Assembly: GCA_011065065.1 (NCBI GenBank)
Contig: JAAKFL010000071.1
Span: 1 to 9,034, forward strand
Direction: 5' to 3'
Length of the DNA: 9,034 bases
Source: Chlamydiota bacterium
Lineage (GTDB): Bacteria; Chlamydiota; Chlamydiia; Chlamydiales; SLFE01
The notes under the pieces are model-generated. The model was not told where the DNA came from. It searched no databases and was given only the letters and a program-made list of their open reading frames with translations. Both the position numbers and the translations under genes were made by a program. The stretch's first letter is position 1. Every line of letters starts with the position of its first letter. This document shows, one piece after another, positions 1-7,173 of this stretch.

Positions 1-6
1 GTCCAT
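1..6 (-). CDS. Start of next operon gene, cut by window edge (probably batD)
   Basis: Only the first two codons (ATG GAC) are inside the window. On the minus strand the stop of the TPR gene and this ATG are fused as TGATG, sharing one base, and an AGG lies 8 bases upstream as a weak ribosome binding site. Two in-frame GTG codons directly before the ATG are alternative starts. The same overlapping arrangement joins every other gene of this operon, which supports a real start. In known Bat operons batD, a large membrane protein, follows the TPR gene; that identity is inferred from gene order alone. Confidence 0.4.
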
Positions 7-1145
7 CACCACGGCCTGTCAACCTGCTTGATATCTGGGGCTTTGTCTGGGGAAACTTCATCCTGAAGTTCCATTTGAATGACAGTCTGAATTAATTGCT
101 CCGCGCTTTTTGATTCCTTGGCTTTGATTTCTTCTGGGGCTTTTTCTTGCGCTGATTGGGCAAGATTGAGCTTTTCCAGGGCCTGTTTCCACAGTTTGAC
201 TGTTTCAATTTGATAATCGTCGATCACTTCCGTTTCGGCTCCTTTCTTCAGTAGCAGCTCGGCTTTTTCTGCTGTCTGGAGACCCGATCCAAATTTAGGA
301 AAAATATCCCTCCAAACTTTTTCGAGACATTCTTCTTGTGAAAGCTGATTTTGTAGTTCAATGGCAGTGGGGACAAATTCCTTGGCTGTTTTGATGGCTT
401 TTTGTTGCTGTTCTTCTATTTGATCAAAAATTTTTGAAGAGAGCTCTCCGTTTGTTTTGTAATAGTTGGTGAGCTCTGTAAGATCAAGCGCTCGTTGCTG
501 TTCTTCGATGGCTTTTTTCAGAATCTTGATCGCTTTTGGCTCCTCTTTTTCTTTTTGAATGCGGTTGAGTGATTCCGCTGCTGCTAAAAGAAAAATCTTG
601 CGACTAGTGCCCGTTGCCGCACCCGCTAATTGGACAAGTTGGGAGGCATAAGCGTCTTCAATATTAGGAATAGTGTCATTTTGAATGGCCTTGAAAATAT
701 CCGACTCTGTTGGATTGTTTATCGCATTAATAGCTTGTTGTAAGAGCTTTCCGTTGCTTCCAATCTTGTCTTGCGCAACGGTTAATAACACCGCGGCGTT
801 CGTCGGATTTTTTTTCGATAAAAGCTGTTGAGCACGTCCGATTAAGGCGAGGCCAAAATTGGTGTTGTATTTCTTTGTCAAATACGGTGGCAGGTTTTCT
901 CCGCTCACTTCAATAAACTCCTGAATGGCTTTTTTCCAAAGTTTCTGCGAAAGGTAGAGAGTTCCCAAATCGTAGAAAACGATGTCCTGCTGCCAGGACT
1001 CTAGTGGTTGCGATAGGATTTCTTTGTAAGTTTCTTCCGCTTTATCTTCGAAACCGGTCTGGGCGTATATATTGGCTTTTTCGAGAGGGTTCTGAGCTGA
1101 CAGAGAGGATAATGAGAAAAGTATCAGAAGCACAATCCATTTCAT
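6..1145 (-). CDS. BatC/BatE-like secreted TPR protein
   Basis: A 379-residue protein starting MKWIVLLILF. Residues 1-17 form a signal peptide with a likely cleavage after LSA (residue 17) and no lipobox cysteine, so the mature chain should lie in the periplasm. Helical TPR-like repeats are visible at about residues 20-45 and 52-80, with further A/L/K/E-rich helical segments to about 355 and a short C-terminal tail ending VDRPW. The start is the ATG that forms ATGA with the batB stop and has GAGGAAG just upstream; a longer reading (11 more residues) would push batB overlap further and bury the signal peptide. In Bat operons a TPR protein follows the VWA genes and is thought to scaffold the envelope complex. 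The TPR family is certain enough from pattern; the BatC/E role is inferred from position between batB and the next gene. Confidence 0.75.
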   Translation of the reverse strand: MKWIVLLILFSLSSLSAQNPLEKANIYAQTGFEDKAEETYKEILSQPLESWQQDIVFYDLGTLYLSQKLWKKAIQEFIEVSGENLPPYLTKKYNTNFGLALIGRAQQLLSKKNPTNAAVLLTVAQDKIGSNGKLLQQAINAINNPTESDIFKAIQNDTIPNIEDAYASQLVQLAGAATGTSRKIFLLAAAESLNRIQKEKEEPKAIKILKKAIEEQQRALDLTELTNYYKTNGELSSKIFDQIEEQQQKAIKTAKEFVPTAIELQNQLSQEECLEKVWRDIFPKFGSGLQTAEKAELLLKKGAETEVIDDYQIETVKLWKQALEKLNLAQSAQEKAPEEIKAKESKSAEQLIQTVIQMELQDEVSPDKAPDIKQVDRPW

Positions 1146-2194
1146 GTTGTCTTCCTCACTTTTGTTTCGGGAATCCACAGGGCCAACAAAAGAAAGAGCA
1201 TCGCAAAGAAGAGAGGGAGTTGGAAGTATCGGTCATATTCAATGCCTGCTGTTTGAACTTTCACTTTTCCTCTTCCAGGTGCTTCGCGATCGAGTTCCTG
1301 AAGGATTTTGTCGGTCAGTCCAATGGTGGTTTCGTTATTGGCTTCGAAATATTGCTGACCGATTTTTTTCAGGAGTTCCGGTTCAAGCTTAGTGGTAACA
1401 GGTTGCCCCTTGTATTTGATACCAGAGATTTTCTGAGGTTTTTCCGATCCCATTCCTACCGTCACGATCATGGCATCAATTTCTTCGAAGGTTTTGGCGA
1501 TTTCTGCTTCACGTGCTTTTTTTTCCTCCCCTGAAAGCGATTCCCATTTGGTGTCTCCTCCGTCACTAAACAGAACTACCGATAGCAATTTCTCTTTAGG
1601 ACGTGTCTTGAGATATTTGTCGATCTCTTTAAAACTTTTTAGGTAGTCTGTTCCGGAAATTCCTCCCTCATTGATTTTGAGTTGATTGAGCATTAACCGC
1701 AAAAAAAGAGCGTCCATTGTTTCGGGGACTTGTTGGGAAGCTTCAGAGGTAAAAGTAAAAAGTGAAAGGTCTTTTCCCGCCAGTTGTGAAGCTAATGTAT
1801 CGGCGATTTCCTTGGAGTGATTTAAGCGCGATTGTCCCACTCTTGTATCCGCTACGCTCATCGAGTCAGAAACATCCACCACGACAACGATTTCATGAGC
1901 GATCATTGAAGTTGTTTGTGATTGGAGAGCGTCAGGGTAGTGGGCATCTCCTTCAGGTCCCATCAAGGCGAAAATCGCAAATAACCATGCCAAGCAAAGA
2001 AGAATGACTTTCCACTGAAAGAAAAGATCGGCGCGTGGATGAAGAATACGATCCATGATTTGTTCGCTTCCGAATTCTTGAATGATCTTTTTGCGGTATC
2101 GCTGAAGGTACCAAAACAAGAAGATGATTCCCACAATGACAAGGGCAAGTATGATCAATGCTGGGTGTTGGAATTGGAGATCGGAAGGGATCAT
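1142..2194 (-). CDS. batB: BatB-like VWA-domain membrane protein
   Basis: A 350-residue protein. Hydrophobic segments at about residues 12-29 and 61-79 precede a von Willebrand factor A domain (about 100-300), and a last membrane helix lies at about 325-341. The MIDAS metal site looks complete: D107-V-S109-D-S111, T182 in SGTD, and D211 in FSDGG. This is the two-helix, VWA, one-helix layout of BatA/BatB proteins, whose VWA domain is expected to be periplasmic. The chosen ATG (MIPSDLQF) overlaps the batA stop as ATGA and has AGAGGG about 6 bases upstream; a start 22 codons earlier is open but would run deep into batA. Its own stop overlaps the next start as ATGA, so translation is probably coupled on both sides. 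BatB is chosen over a second BatA by order and by the DVSDS site; the VWA call itself is firm. Confidence 0.85.
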   Translation of the reverse strand: MIPSDLQFQHPALIILALVIVGIIFLFWYLQRYRKKIIQEFGSEQIMDRILHPRADLFFQWKVILLCLAWLFAIFALMGPEGDAHYPDALQSQTTSMIAHEIVVVVDVSDSMSVADTRVGQSRLNHSKEIADTLASQLAGKDLSLFTFTSEASQQVPETMDALFLRLMLNQLKINEGGISGTDYLKSFKEIDKYLKTRPKEKLLSVVLFSDGGDTKWESLSGEEKKAREAEIAKTFEEIDAMIVTVGMGSEKPQKISGIKYKGQPVTTKLEPELLKKIGQQYFEANNETTIGLTDKILQELDREAPGRGKVKVQTAGIEYDRYFQLPLFFAMLFLLLALWIPETKVRKTT

Positions 2195-3267
2195 GGAGCC
2201 CTCTGAAAGAAAAGGGTTTCGGAAAGAATGGCGCAGGTTAAAGCGATCAGTGCCGTCCAAATCAGTAGAGAGGCAAAGGAAAAAAGGCGTATAGGAATTC
2301 CTTTCGTTGTGACTTCTACAGGAAGTGTGGACTCTTCTATTTGGTTAATAGAGTCGTAAATTTCTGCGATTCCTTTTGAATCGGAAGCAGTAAAGAACTT
2401 TCCTCCCGTTATTTCAGCTGAACGGGTCATCAGTCGCCTTTGAGGAGCAAATTCCTTATCTTGAATAGCGGGATCTATATTGAGAATGTACAGTTTGACT
2501 CCCTGTTCCTTTGTATAAGCAGCGGCCTCTTCAATCCCCATGGTTCTTAGCCTTCTTCCTTTATCTCTCGGATTAGGATTTTGAAATCCGTCAGTGACCA
2601 AAATAATGGCTGAGCCTTTGATGTCATAAGAAGGTTTCCCTTTCTTTTTTTCTTCTTCCCCAAAATACCGTGTGGCGGCGAGCACGCTGGCAGTTTTATA
2701 AATCGCATACCCAATGGCTGTTCCGTCTTGAGTAGGGGTTTGTGCGACATTAAGAGTTTTTAATTCGTCCAGCAACAGTTTGTGATTGAGAGTTAATGGA
2801 GCCATGATATTGGCGATTCTGGCGAACTTAATAAGACCGATGAGATCTTGAGGGCGTCCTTCGATAAATTCACGCGTCACATTCTTCAATAAGTTCAATT
2901 TTGTCGAAAAAGAAAGATCCTTCTTACCCCTCTCATCGACAACAGTCGCTTTCATGGAGCTTGATACGTCCAACACAAAATAAAGAGCTCGGCCTTCTGT
3001 CATGTAGGGCTGTACCGCTTTGTCATGTGTTTTTGACATGATTCGGGGATCTAAAAAAGCGAAAAGAAAAAGAATGAGCGCCAGTGTGTAGAGTTGAGAG
3101 GGAAGGTGTGCATATTTTGCTTTTTTTCCTGTGATATTTGAGAAGAACCCGAGATGGGAATAAGAAAGATAAGGGGTGGAAGAAGTCCTTCTCAAAAGGT
3201 AAATGATTCCAGCGATAAACGGAATTGCAATCAACAAGGAAGTGAGGTCAAATGCAAAATGTGTCAT
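2191..3267 (-). CDS. batA: BatA-like VWA-domain membrane protein
   Basis: A 358-residue protein with membrane helices at about residues 9-25 and 58-73, a von Willebrand factor A domain at about 94-310, and a C-terminal helix at about 328-348. All MIDAS elements are present: D100-V-S102-S-S104, T183 in the characteristic TQDGTAIG stretch, and D226 in VTDG. The DGTAIG segment and length are typical of BatA. The family belongs to the 'Bacteroides aerotolerance' cluster, membrane VWA proteins that work with MoxR-type AAA+ ATPases in other bacteria; the molecular role is not settled. The ATG shares one base with the copA stop (TAATG) and has no good Shine-Dalgarno sequence, so reinitiation after copA is likely. 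Unlike usual clusters, no moxR or DUF58 gene lies directly upstream. Confidence 0.88.
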   Translation of the reverse strand: MTHFAFDLTSLLIAIPFIAGIIYLLRRTSSTPYLSYSHLGFFSNITGKKAKYAHLPSQLYTLALILFLFAFLDPRIMSKTHDKAVQPYMTEGRALYFVLDVSSSMKATVVDERGKKDLSFSTKLNLLKNVTREFIEGRPQDLIGLIKFARIANIMAPLTLNHKLLLDELKTLNVAQTPTQDGTAIGYAIYKTASVLAATRYFGEEEKKKGKPSYDIKGSAIILVTDGFQNPNPRDKGRRLRTMGIEEAAAYTKEQGVKLYILNIDPAIQDKEFAPQRRLMTRSAEITGGKFFTASDSKGIAEIYDSINQIEESTLPVEVTTKGIPIRLFSFASLLIWTALIALTCAILSETLFFQRAP

Positions 3268-5426
3268 TACTTAACCGGCTTCCATTTTTTTAATAAAAGA
3301 GCGTTGCCAACCACAGAAAGTGAGCTCATAGCCATCGCAGCAGCGGCGATAATTGGGTTTAACAATCCCAAAGCTGCAAGCGGAATTCCCAAAATATTGT
3401 AGAAAAAAGCGAAAAAGAGGTTTTGTCGGATTTTGCGGTAGGTCATTTTGGAGAGATCGATCGCTTTGACAACTCCCATTAAGTCGCCATTGAGAAGGGT
3501 TATATCTGATGCTTCTATGGCCACATCACTTCCATAGTCGATGGCAAAACCGACATGGGCTGTTGCAAGGGCCGGAGCATCGTTAACGCCGTCTCCCACC
3601 ATTCCCACAATCAAATTTTTATTTTTTAACTCTTGTACCTTTTGCGCTTTTTCTTCCGGCAGCACACTTGCATAAAAATGATCAATTCCAAGCCGAGCTG
3701 CGACTGATTCTGCCGTATTTTGTGAATCCCCAGTGATCATCACAATAGGGATCTCCCGTTCATGAAGAAGGCGAATGGCTTTGGGAGTCGTTTCACGAAT
3801 TTCGTCTTCAATAAGGATATACCCTTGAACGGTTTGATCGACCCAAACAATGGAAACCGTTTTTCCATCTTCTTGCCAAGCTTGTACTCGATTAATATCG
3901 ACTTTGACTCCTTGTTCCCTGGCAAGTTGAACTGAGCCTAATGTGCATTTTTGACCTCGTTTATTCCCTGTAATCCCTTTCCCGGAAAGCGACTGAAACT
4001 CATGAACGGGCTCTATCGGTAGCTCCCATTTCTTAGCCAAAGATACTATGGCATCGGAAAGGGGATGGGAGGAAAGGTGAGAAAGGGAGGCAGCAATCTG
4101 CAAGATCTCTTTTTGATCGAAACCTTGTTCAGGAAACACTTCTTGAACATGAGGATGTCCTTGTGTGAGCGTTCCGGTTTTGTCTACAATCAGCACATCC
4201 ATGTTTTGAATCACTTCAAGAGCTCGAGCCTCTTTGAAAAGGACTCCCACTTCTGCAGCTCGTCCACTGGCTACCATGATTACCGTGGGTGTGGCAAGTC
4301 CCAACGCACAGGGACATGCGATCACTAAGACCGCGACGGCATTAATAAGAGCAGTGCTTAGGGGAGAACCAAAGAATAACCAAACTAATAATGTCAGTGC
4401 GCTAATGACAACCACTGCGGGAACAAAGATTTCAGAAATTTTATCGGCCAATTTTTGGATTGGGGCTCGAGAGTTCTGAGCATGTTCGACAAGTTTTACC
4501 ATGCGGCTGAGAACTGTATCAGCTCCGATTTGCGTGGCTTCGACGGTGAGTGAGCCGTTGGTGTTTGTGGTTCCTGCAAATACTTTGGCTTCGGGTTCTT
4601 TGGAAACGGGGAAACTTTCTCCGGTTAAAGTCGCTTCATCAACCGCTGACTCTCCCTCACGCACAACTCCGTCAACCGCGATGTTTTCTCCGGGCCGCAC
4701 CAAAAAAAGATCTCCACGCTGAATTTTCTCCACCGGTAAATCGACAAAAGTTCCATTTCTTTTCACACGGACGATTTTTGGCTGGAGCTTCAGCAGTTTT
4801 TCGATGGCAGAAGACGCCTTTCGTTTGCTTCGTGTTTCTAACCATCGTCCCAAAAGGACCAAGGTGATGATCATGGCGCTGCTTTCAAAATAGAGCGGTT
4901 GATCAAGCCCAAAAATTACCACCACCAAGCTAAACCCATAAGCAGCGGTTGTTCCCATTGCGATCAAAACATCCATATTGGCACTTCGGGCTTTGAGGGA
5001 ATAAAATGAACTGGTATAGAACGACCAACCGCACCAAAACTGGACGATGGTCGCGAGGATTAGTTGAATCCAAACAGGAATCCTCTCAGGAAATCCTAAA
5101 AGCACTCCGATCATTTCGAGCATCAAGGGAAGAGTTAGCAGAGCGGCAACGATAAATTTCTTAAAACTAGCTCTTTCATTCCTATTGTGCATGTGGAAAG
5201 CATGTTTTCCAATCACTTCCGCTTCATATCCCACTTCATGAACTGAAGCGACAAGATTTTTTGGATCTACTTTGCTGGGATCATAGACAATCACGGCCCG
5301 ATTGGTGGCAAAATTGACGTTCGCTTCGAGAACACCAGGGTTCTTATTCAGCGACTTTTGAATTCCATTGGCACAGGAAACACAAGTCATTCCTCCGATC
5401 GCAAGCTCGCACCGTTTTTTTTCCAC
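3267..5426 (-). CDS. copA: Copper-exporting P1B-type ATPase, CopA-like
   Basis: A 719-residue heavy-metal P-type ATPase that should pump Cu(I) out of the cytoplasm. In order: one N-terminal metal-binding (HMA) domain with GMTCVSC (C15, C18), a linker with three histidines (H75, H78, H80), membrane helices, the actuator TGES (268-271), the intramembrane CPC metal site (371-373), the phosphorylated D415 in DKTGTLT, the HP motif (454-455), TGD (565-567) and GDGVND (611-616). Near the end YN (676-677) and MSS (700-702) are the extra transmembrane ligands typical of Cu(I) pumps, which argues against Zn/Cd transport. Eight helices are expected and the protein looks full length. The start is GTG, overlapping the parB stop as TAGTG, with AAGGG a few bases upstream; its HMA motif begins at residue 12, so no later start is possible. 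No CopZ chaperone or copper regulator is visible nearby. Confidence 0.93.
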   Translation of the reverse strand: MEKKRCELAIGGMTCVSCANGIQKSLNKNPGVLEANVNFATNRAVIVYDPSKVDPKNLVASVHEVGYEAEVIGKHAFHMHNRNERASFKKFIVAALLTLPLMLEMIGVLLGFPERIPVWIQLILATIVQFWCGWSFYTSSFYSLKARSANMDVLIAMGTTAAYGFSLVVVIFGLDQPLYFESSAMIITLVLLGRWLETRSKRKASSAIEKLLKLQPKIVRVKRNGTFVDLPVEKIQRGDLFLVRPGENIAVDGVVREGESAVDEATLTGESFPVSKEPEAKVFAGTTNTNGSLTVEATQIGADTVLSRMVKLVEHAQNSRAPIQKLADKISEIFVPAVVVISALTLLVWLFFGSPLSTALINAVAVLVIACPCALGLATPTVIMVASGRAAEVGVLFKEARALEVIQNMDVLIVDKTGTLTQGHPHVQEVFPEQGFDQKEILQIAASLSHLSSHPLSDAIVSLAKKWELPIEPVHEFQSLSGKGITGNKRGQKCTLGSVQLAREQGVKVDINRVQAWQEDGKTVSIVWVDQTVQGYILIEDEIRETTPKAIRLLHEREIPIVMITGDSQNTAESVAARLGIDHFYASVLPEEKAQKVQELKNKNLIVGMVGDGVNDAPALATAHVGFAIDYGSDVAIEASDITLLNGDLMGVVKAIDLSKMTYRKIRQNLFFAFFYNILGIPLAALGLLNPIIAAAAMAMSSLSVVGNALLLKKWKPVK

Positions 5427-6244
5427 TACCCTTCTACTCCCATGATTCCCATCAACCGTTCAAGGTCTTCTAGACTGTAATAGTCGATGCACAATTTGCC
5501 CTTTTCGGAACTTCCCTGAGCCGTGACCCTTGTTCCCAGTTTTTGTTGGAACTTTTCGACGACATGATCGAGGTGAATATCCCGTTCCACTTTTGGAGGA
5601 ATCATTTGGGTGGGAGGGGGAGCCGTTTCTTCGTTGGCTCGATTCTCACTTTCTCTGACAGAAAGTCCCTTCGAAATGATCAGTTTGCATAATGATTCTT
5701 GGTCTTCCTTTCTCTCGATAGACAAAATGGCCTTTGCATGTCCCATGCTAATCTCAGACTGTTCTAGTTTTTGTTGAACGTGAATCGGGAGATCCAAAAG
5801 CCGCAGGTAGTTTGCAATGGTGGACCGTTTTTTCCCCATCCGCTTTGCGAGATCGTCTTGCGTCAGTCCAAATTGTTTGAGCTCTTGCAACGCCCTGGAA
5901 ATTTCCATTGAGTTGAGGTCAACTCGTTGAATATTTTCAATCAGAGCCGCTTCTGCCGAAAAGAATTCATCACTATCCCGAACAATTACGGAAATTTTTG
6001 TTAGGCCGGCCACATGGCAGGCTCGAAACCGACGTTCACCAGAAATCAGTTCATAGTATCGGCGGGTTTCGCACCAGCGGACGACCGGAGGCTGTATCAG
6101 TCCCACCGATTTGATGGAATCGGCCAGTTCTTCGATCTCTTCTTTCCCAAAATGGCGTCGTGGCTGATAGGGGTTTACAGAAATTTTTGATATGTCAACT
6201 TCGCGAATTTCTTCTGTCGTGGCTGTTTTTTCGTTCTGACTCAT
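5426..6244 (-). CDS. parB: Chromosome-partitioning protein ParB (CTPase/DNA-binding)
   Basis: A 272-residue ParB/Spo0J-family protein. The N-terminal CTP-binding domain shows NPYQPRR (24-30), GERRFRA (69-75, the arginine-rich P-motif) and ENIQR (103-107). A KorB-type helix-turn-helix follows at about 126-150, with the recognition region around GKKRSTIANYLRLL. A proline-rich linker (about 208-217) leads to a short C-terminal dimerisation segment (about 223-272). Family members load at parS sites, slide as CTP-dependent clamps and work with a ParA ATPase and SMC; no parA and no convincing parS are present in this window. The ATG is preceded by GGAAGG 2 bases away (GGA at 5). It is the first gene of the minus-strand operon and faces the long inverted repeat at 6294-6364, so autoregulation through that site is conceivable but not shown. 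Confidence 0.93.
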   Translation of the reverse strand: MSQNEKTATTEEIREVDISKISVNPYQPRRHFGKEEIEELADSIKSVGLIQPPVVRWCETRRYYELISGERRFRACHVAGLTKISVIVRDSDEFFSAEAALIENIQRVDLNSMEISRALQELKQFGLTQDDLAKRMGKKRSTIANYLRLLDLPIHVQQKLEQSEISMGHAKAILSIERKEDQESLCKLIISKGLSVRESENRANEETAPPPTQMIPPKVERDIHLDHVVEKFQQKLGTRVTAQGSSEKGKLCIDYYSLEDLERLMGIMGVEG

Positions 6245-6428
6245 AACCTTCCATTTTTCTTTGAGTTTTATATAAAAAACCTGTATGCTTGTTTATACCG
6301 ATCGTGTTTAAAAAATCGGTTTTTGGCTTTGAGAAAGACCAATTTTTTAATCACGATCGGTATATGTTATCAACTGCATTTTGTTCAAAACTCTAGTTAA
6401 CCTCAATCCTTTTCTTAGGGGCGTGAAG
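6245..6428. promoter_or_regulatory. Divergent intergenic region between parB and the YfgM-like gene
   Basis: This 184-base AT-rich gap must hold the promoters of two opposite transcription units. On the minus strand TATAAA (6297-6292) and TATATA (6274-6269) are possible -10 boxes for parB, but neither has a recognisable -35 at normal spacing. On the plus strand TTGAGA (6329-6334) resembles a -35 but lacks a -10 at 16-18 bases; TATATG (6361-6366) resembles a -10 without a -35. No start point can be fixed. The middle is occupied by a long inverted repeat annotated separately. Confidence 0.5.
6294..6364. repeat. 27-base inverted repeat, candidate operator in the divergent promoter region
   Basis: Arms 6294-6320 and 6338-6364 pair at 25 of 27 positions, mismatched only at 6307/6351 and 6317/6341, around a 17-base spacer. 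The outermost 13 bases of each arm (TATACCGATCGTG and its complement) match perfectly and themselves contain the palindrome CGATCG. The inner part is an A6/T6 tract followed by GG/CC. It is not followed by a T-run in the right place for either flanking gene and sits upstream of both starts, so a terminator is unlikely. A two-site operator or other protein-binding dyad fits better; the protein that binds it is unknown. Confidence 0.7.
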
Positions 6429-7166
6429 ATGAAGAAAGCAAACAAGAAAAAAACAATAGAGGTCGAACCGATTGAGGTCTCGACATCTTCAATCAACACC
6501 CATCGTTTGATTGAATTTGTGCAAGACTACGGAACGTCAATCGTTTATGGAATTTTAGGACTTCTCGTGGCGATTGTGATTCTCTATCAATTTACTCGAA
6601 GTAGCGAGAGTCATAATTTTTCTGATTATATGCGGGCTGACAGGATTTATCAGCAATTTATCCAGGAGATCAATTCTGAACAGTTGGAGAAATTGGAACA
6701 GTTGATGGCACGCCATCCTGATCTCAAGCAAAAGTATGAAGGAAAAATCGCACAAGCACTCATTGCCAAGGGTCATCCTGAATTGGCTGCTCCTTATATT
6801 GATGGCGTTATTCAGCGTTCTGAAGAGGAAAATTTTCCCTGGTTTTTGGATTACACGAAAACGACTCAACTGATCACTCAAGAGAATTACGAGGAAGCTT
6901 ATCAACAGGCTCAGGATCTTCAAGCCCAATTGGAAGATCAACAGCAGGTTCCTTATTATCAACAGCTGTTCGCTTACAACTTACTGAGACTTGCGACGCT
7001 AGAGCAACAGCTTGGTCTTCGCGAACCTGAGTTGGCGCATTGGGAAGAAATTTTGGTCACTGCTGAGGAAAATGGTGCGATGATGGGGTTGTTACGTCAT
7101 CTGCAAGAGGGGCATGTCAACTTAACTTCATACATTGAATATCGTATCGCGCAACTGCAAGGTTAG
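6429..7166 (+). CDS. Single-pass membrane protein with TPR-like domain, YfgM-like
   Basis: A 245-residue protein with a lysine-rich cytoplasmic N-terminus (residues 1-9), one membrane helix at about 36-54, and a helical domain of about 190 residues that should face the periplasm by the positive-inside rule. The segments around 106-130, 152-172 and 176-195 have the alanine/leucine spacing of degenerate TPR helices, and the region is rich in glutamine. This layout resembles YfgM-type proteins (N-terminal anchor plus periplasmic TPRs, a translocon partner in E. coli), but no diagnostic motif was recognised, so the function remains hypothetical. The start is the ATG at 6429, with AGGGG 7 bases upstream. 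A TTG 16 codons earlier is open but lacks a site, and a GTG two codons earlier is too close to AGGGG. birA follows after 7 bases, suggesting one transcript. Confidence 0.8.
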   Translation: MKKANKKKTIEVEPIEVSTSSINTHRLIEFVQDYGTSIVYGILGLLVAIVILYQFTRSSESHNFSDYMRADRIYQQFIQEINSEQLEKLEQLMARHPDLKQKYEGKIAQALIAKGHPELAAPYIDGVIQRSEEENFPWFLDYTKTTQLITQENYEEAYQQAQDLQAQLEDQQQVPYYQQLFAYNLLRLATLEQQLGLREPELAHWEEILVTAEENGAMMGLLRHLQEGHVNLTSYIEYRIAQLQG

Positions 7167-7173
7167 TGTTAAT

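Noticed and set aside
1504..1519. Possible parS site (TGCTTCACGTGCTTTT) inside batB
   Set aside because: Only the left half matches the consensus TGTTTCACGTGAAACA; the right half does not, and it lies within a conserved coding region.
1004..1534. Plus-strand open frame of 176 codons opposite the TPR and batB genes
   Set aside because: It is the antisense shadow of two well supported genes, crosses their junction, and its cysteine/phenylalanine-rich product shows no domain.
3267..5426. Zn/Cd-type ZntA ATPase
   Set aside because: CPC in the membrane together with YN and MSS in the last two helices fits Cu(I) pumps; the extra acidic residue near the C-terminus typical of ZntA is not seen.
6294..6364. 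Intrinsic terminator reading of the long inverted repeat
   Set aside because: It lies upstream of both divergent genes, where no transcript is expected to end, and the stem is not followed by a T-run beyond its outer arm.
6555..6962. Minus-strand open frame of 135 codons opposite the YfgM-like gene
   Set aside because: Its leucine/isoleucine-rich product is the mirror of glutamine- and glutamate-rich coding sequence; no ribosome binding site or family motif.
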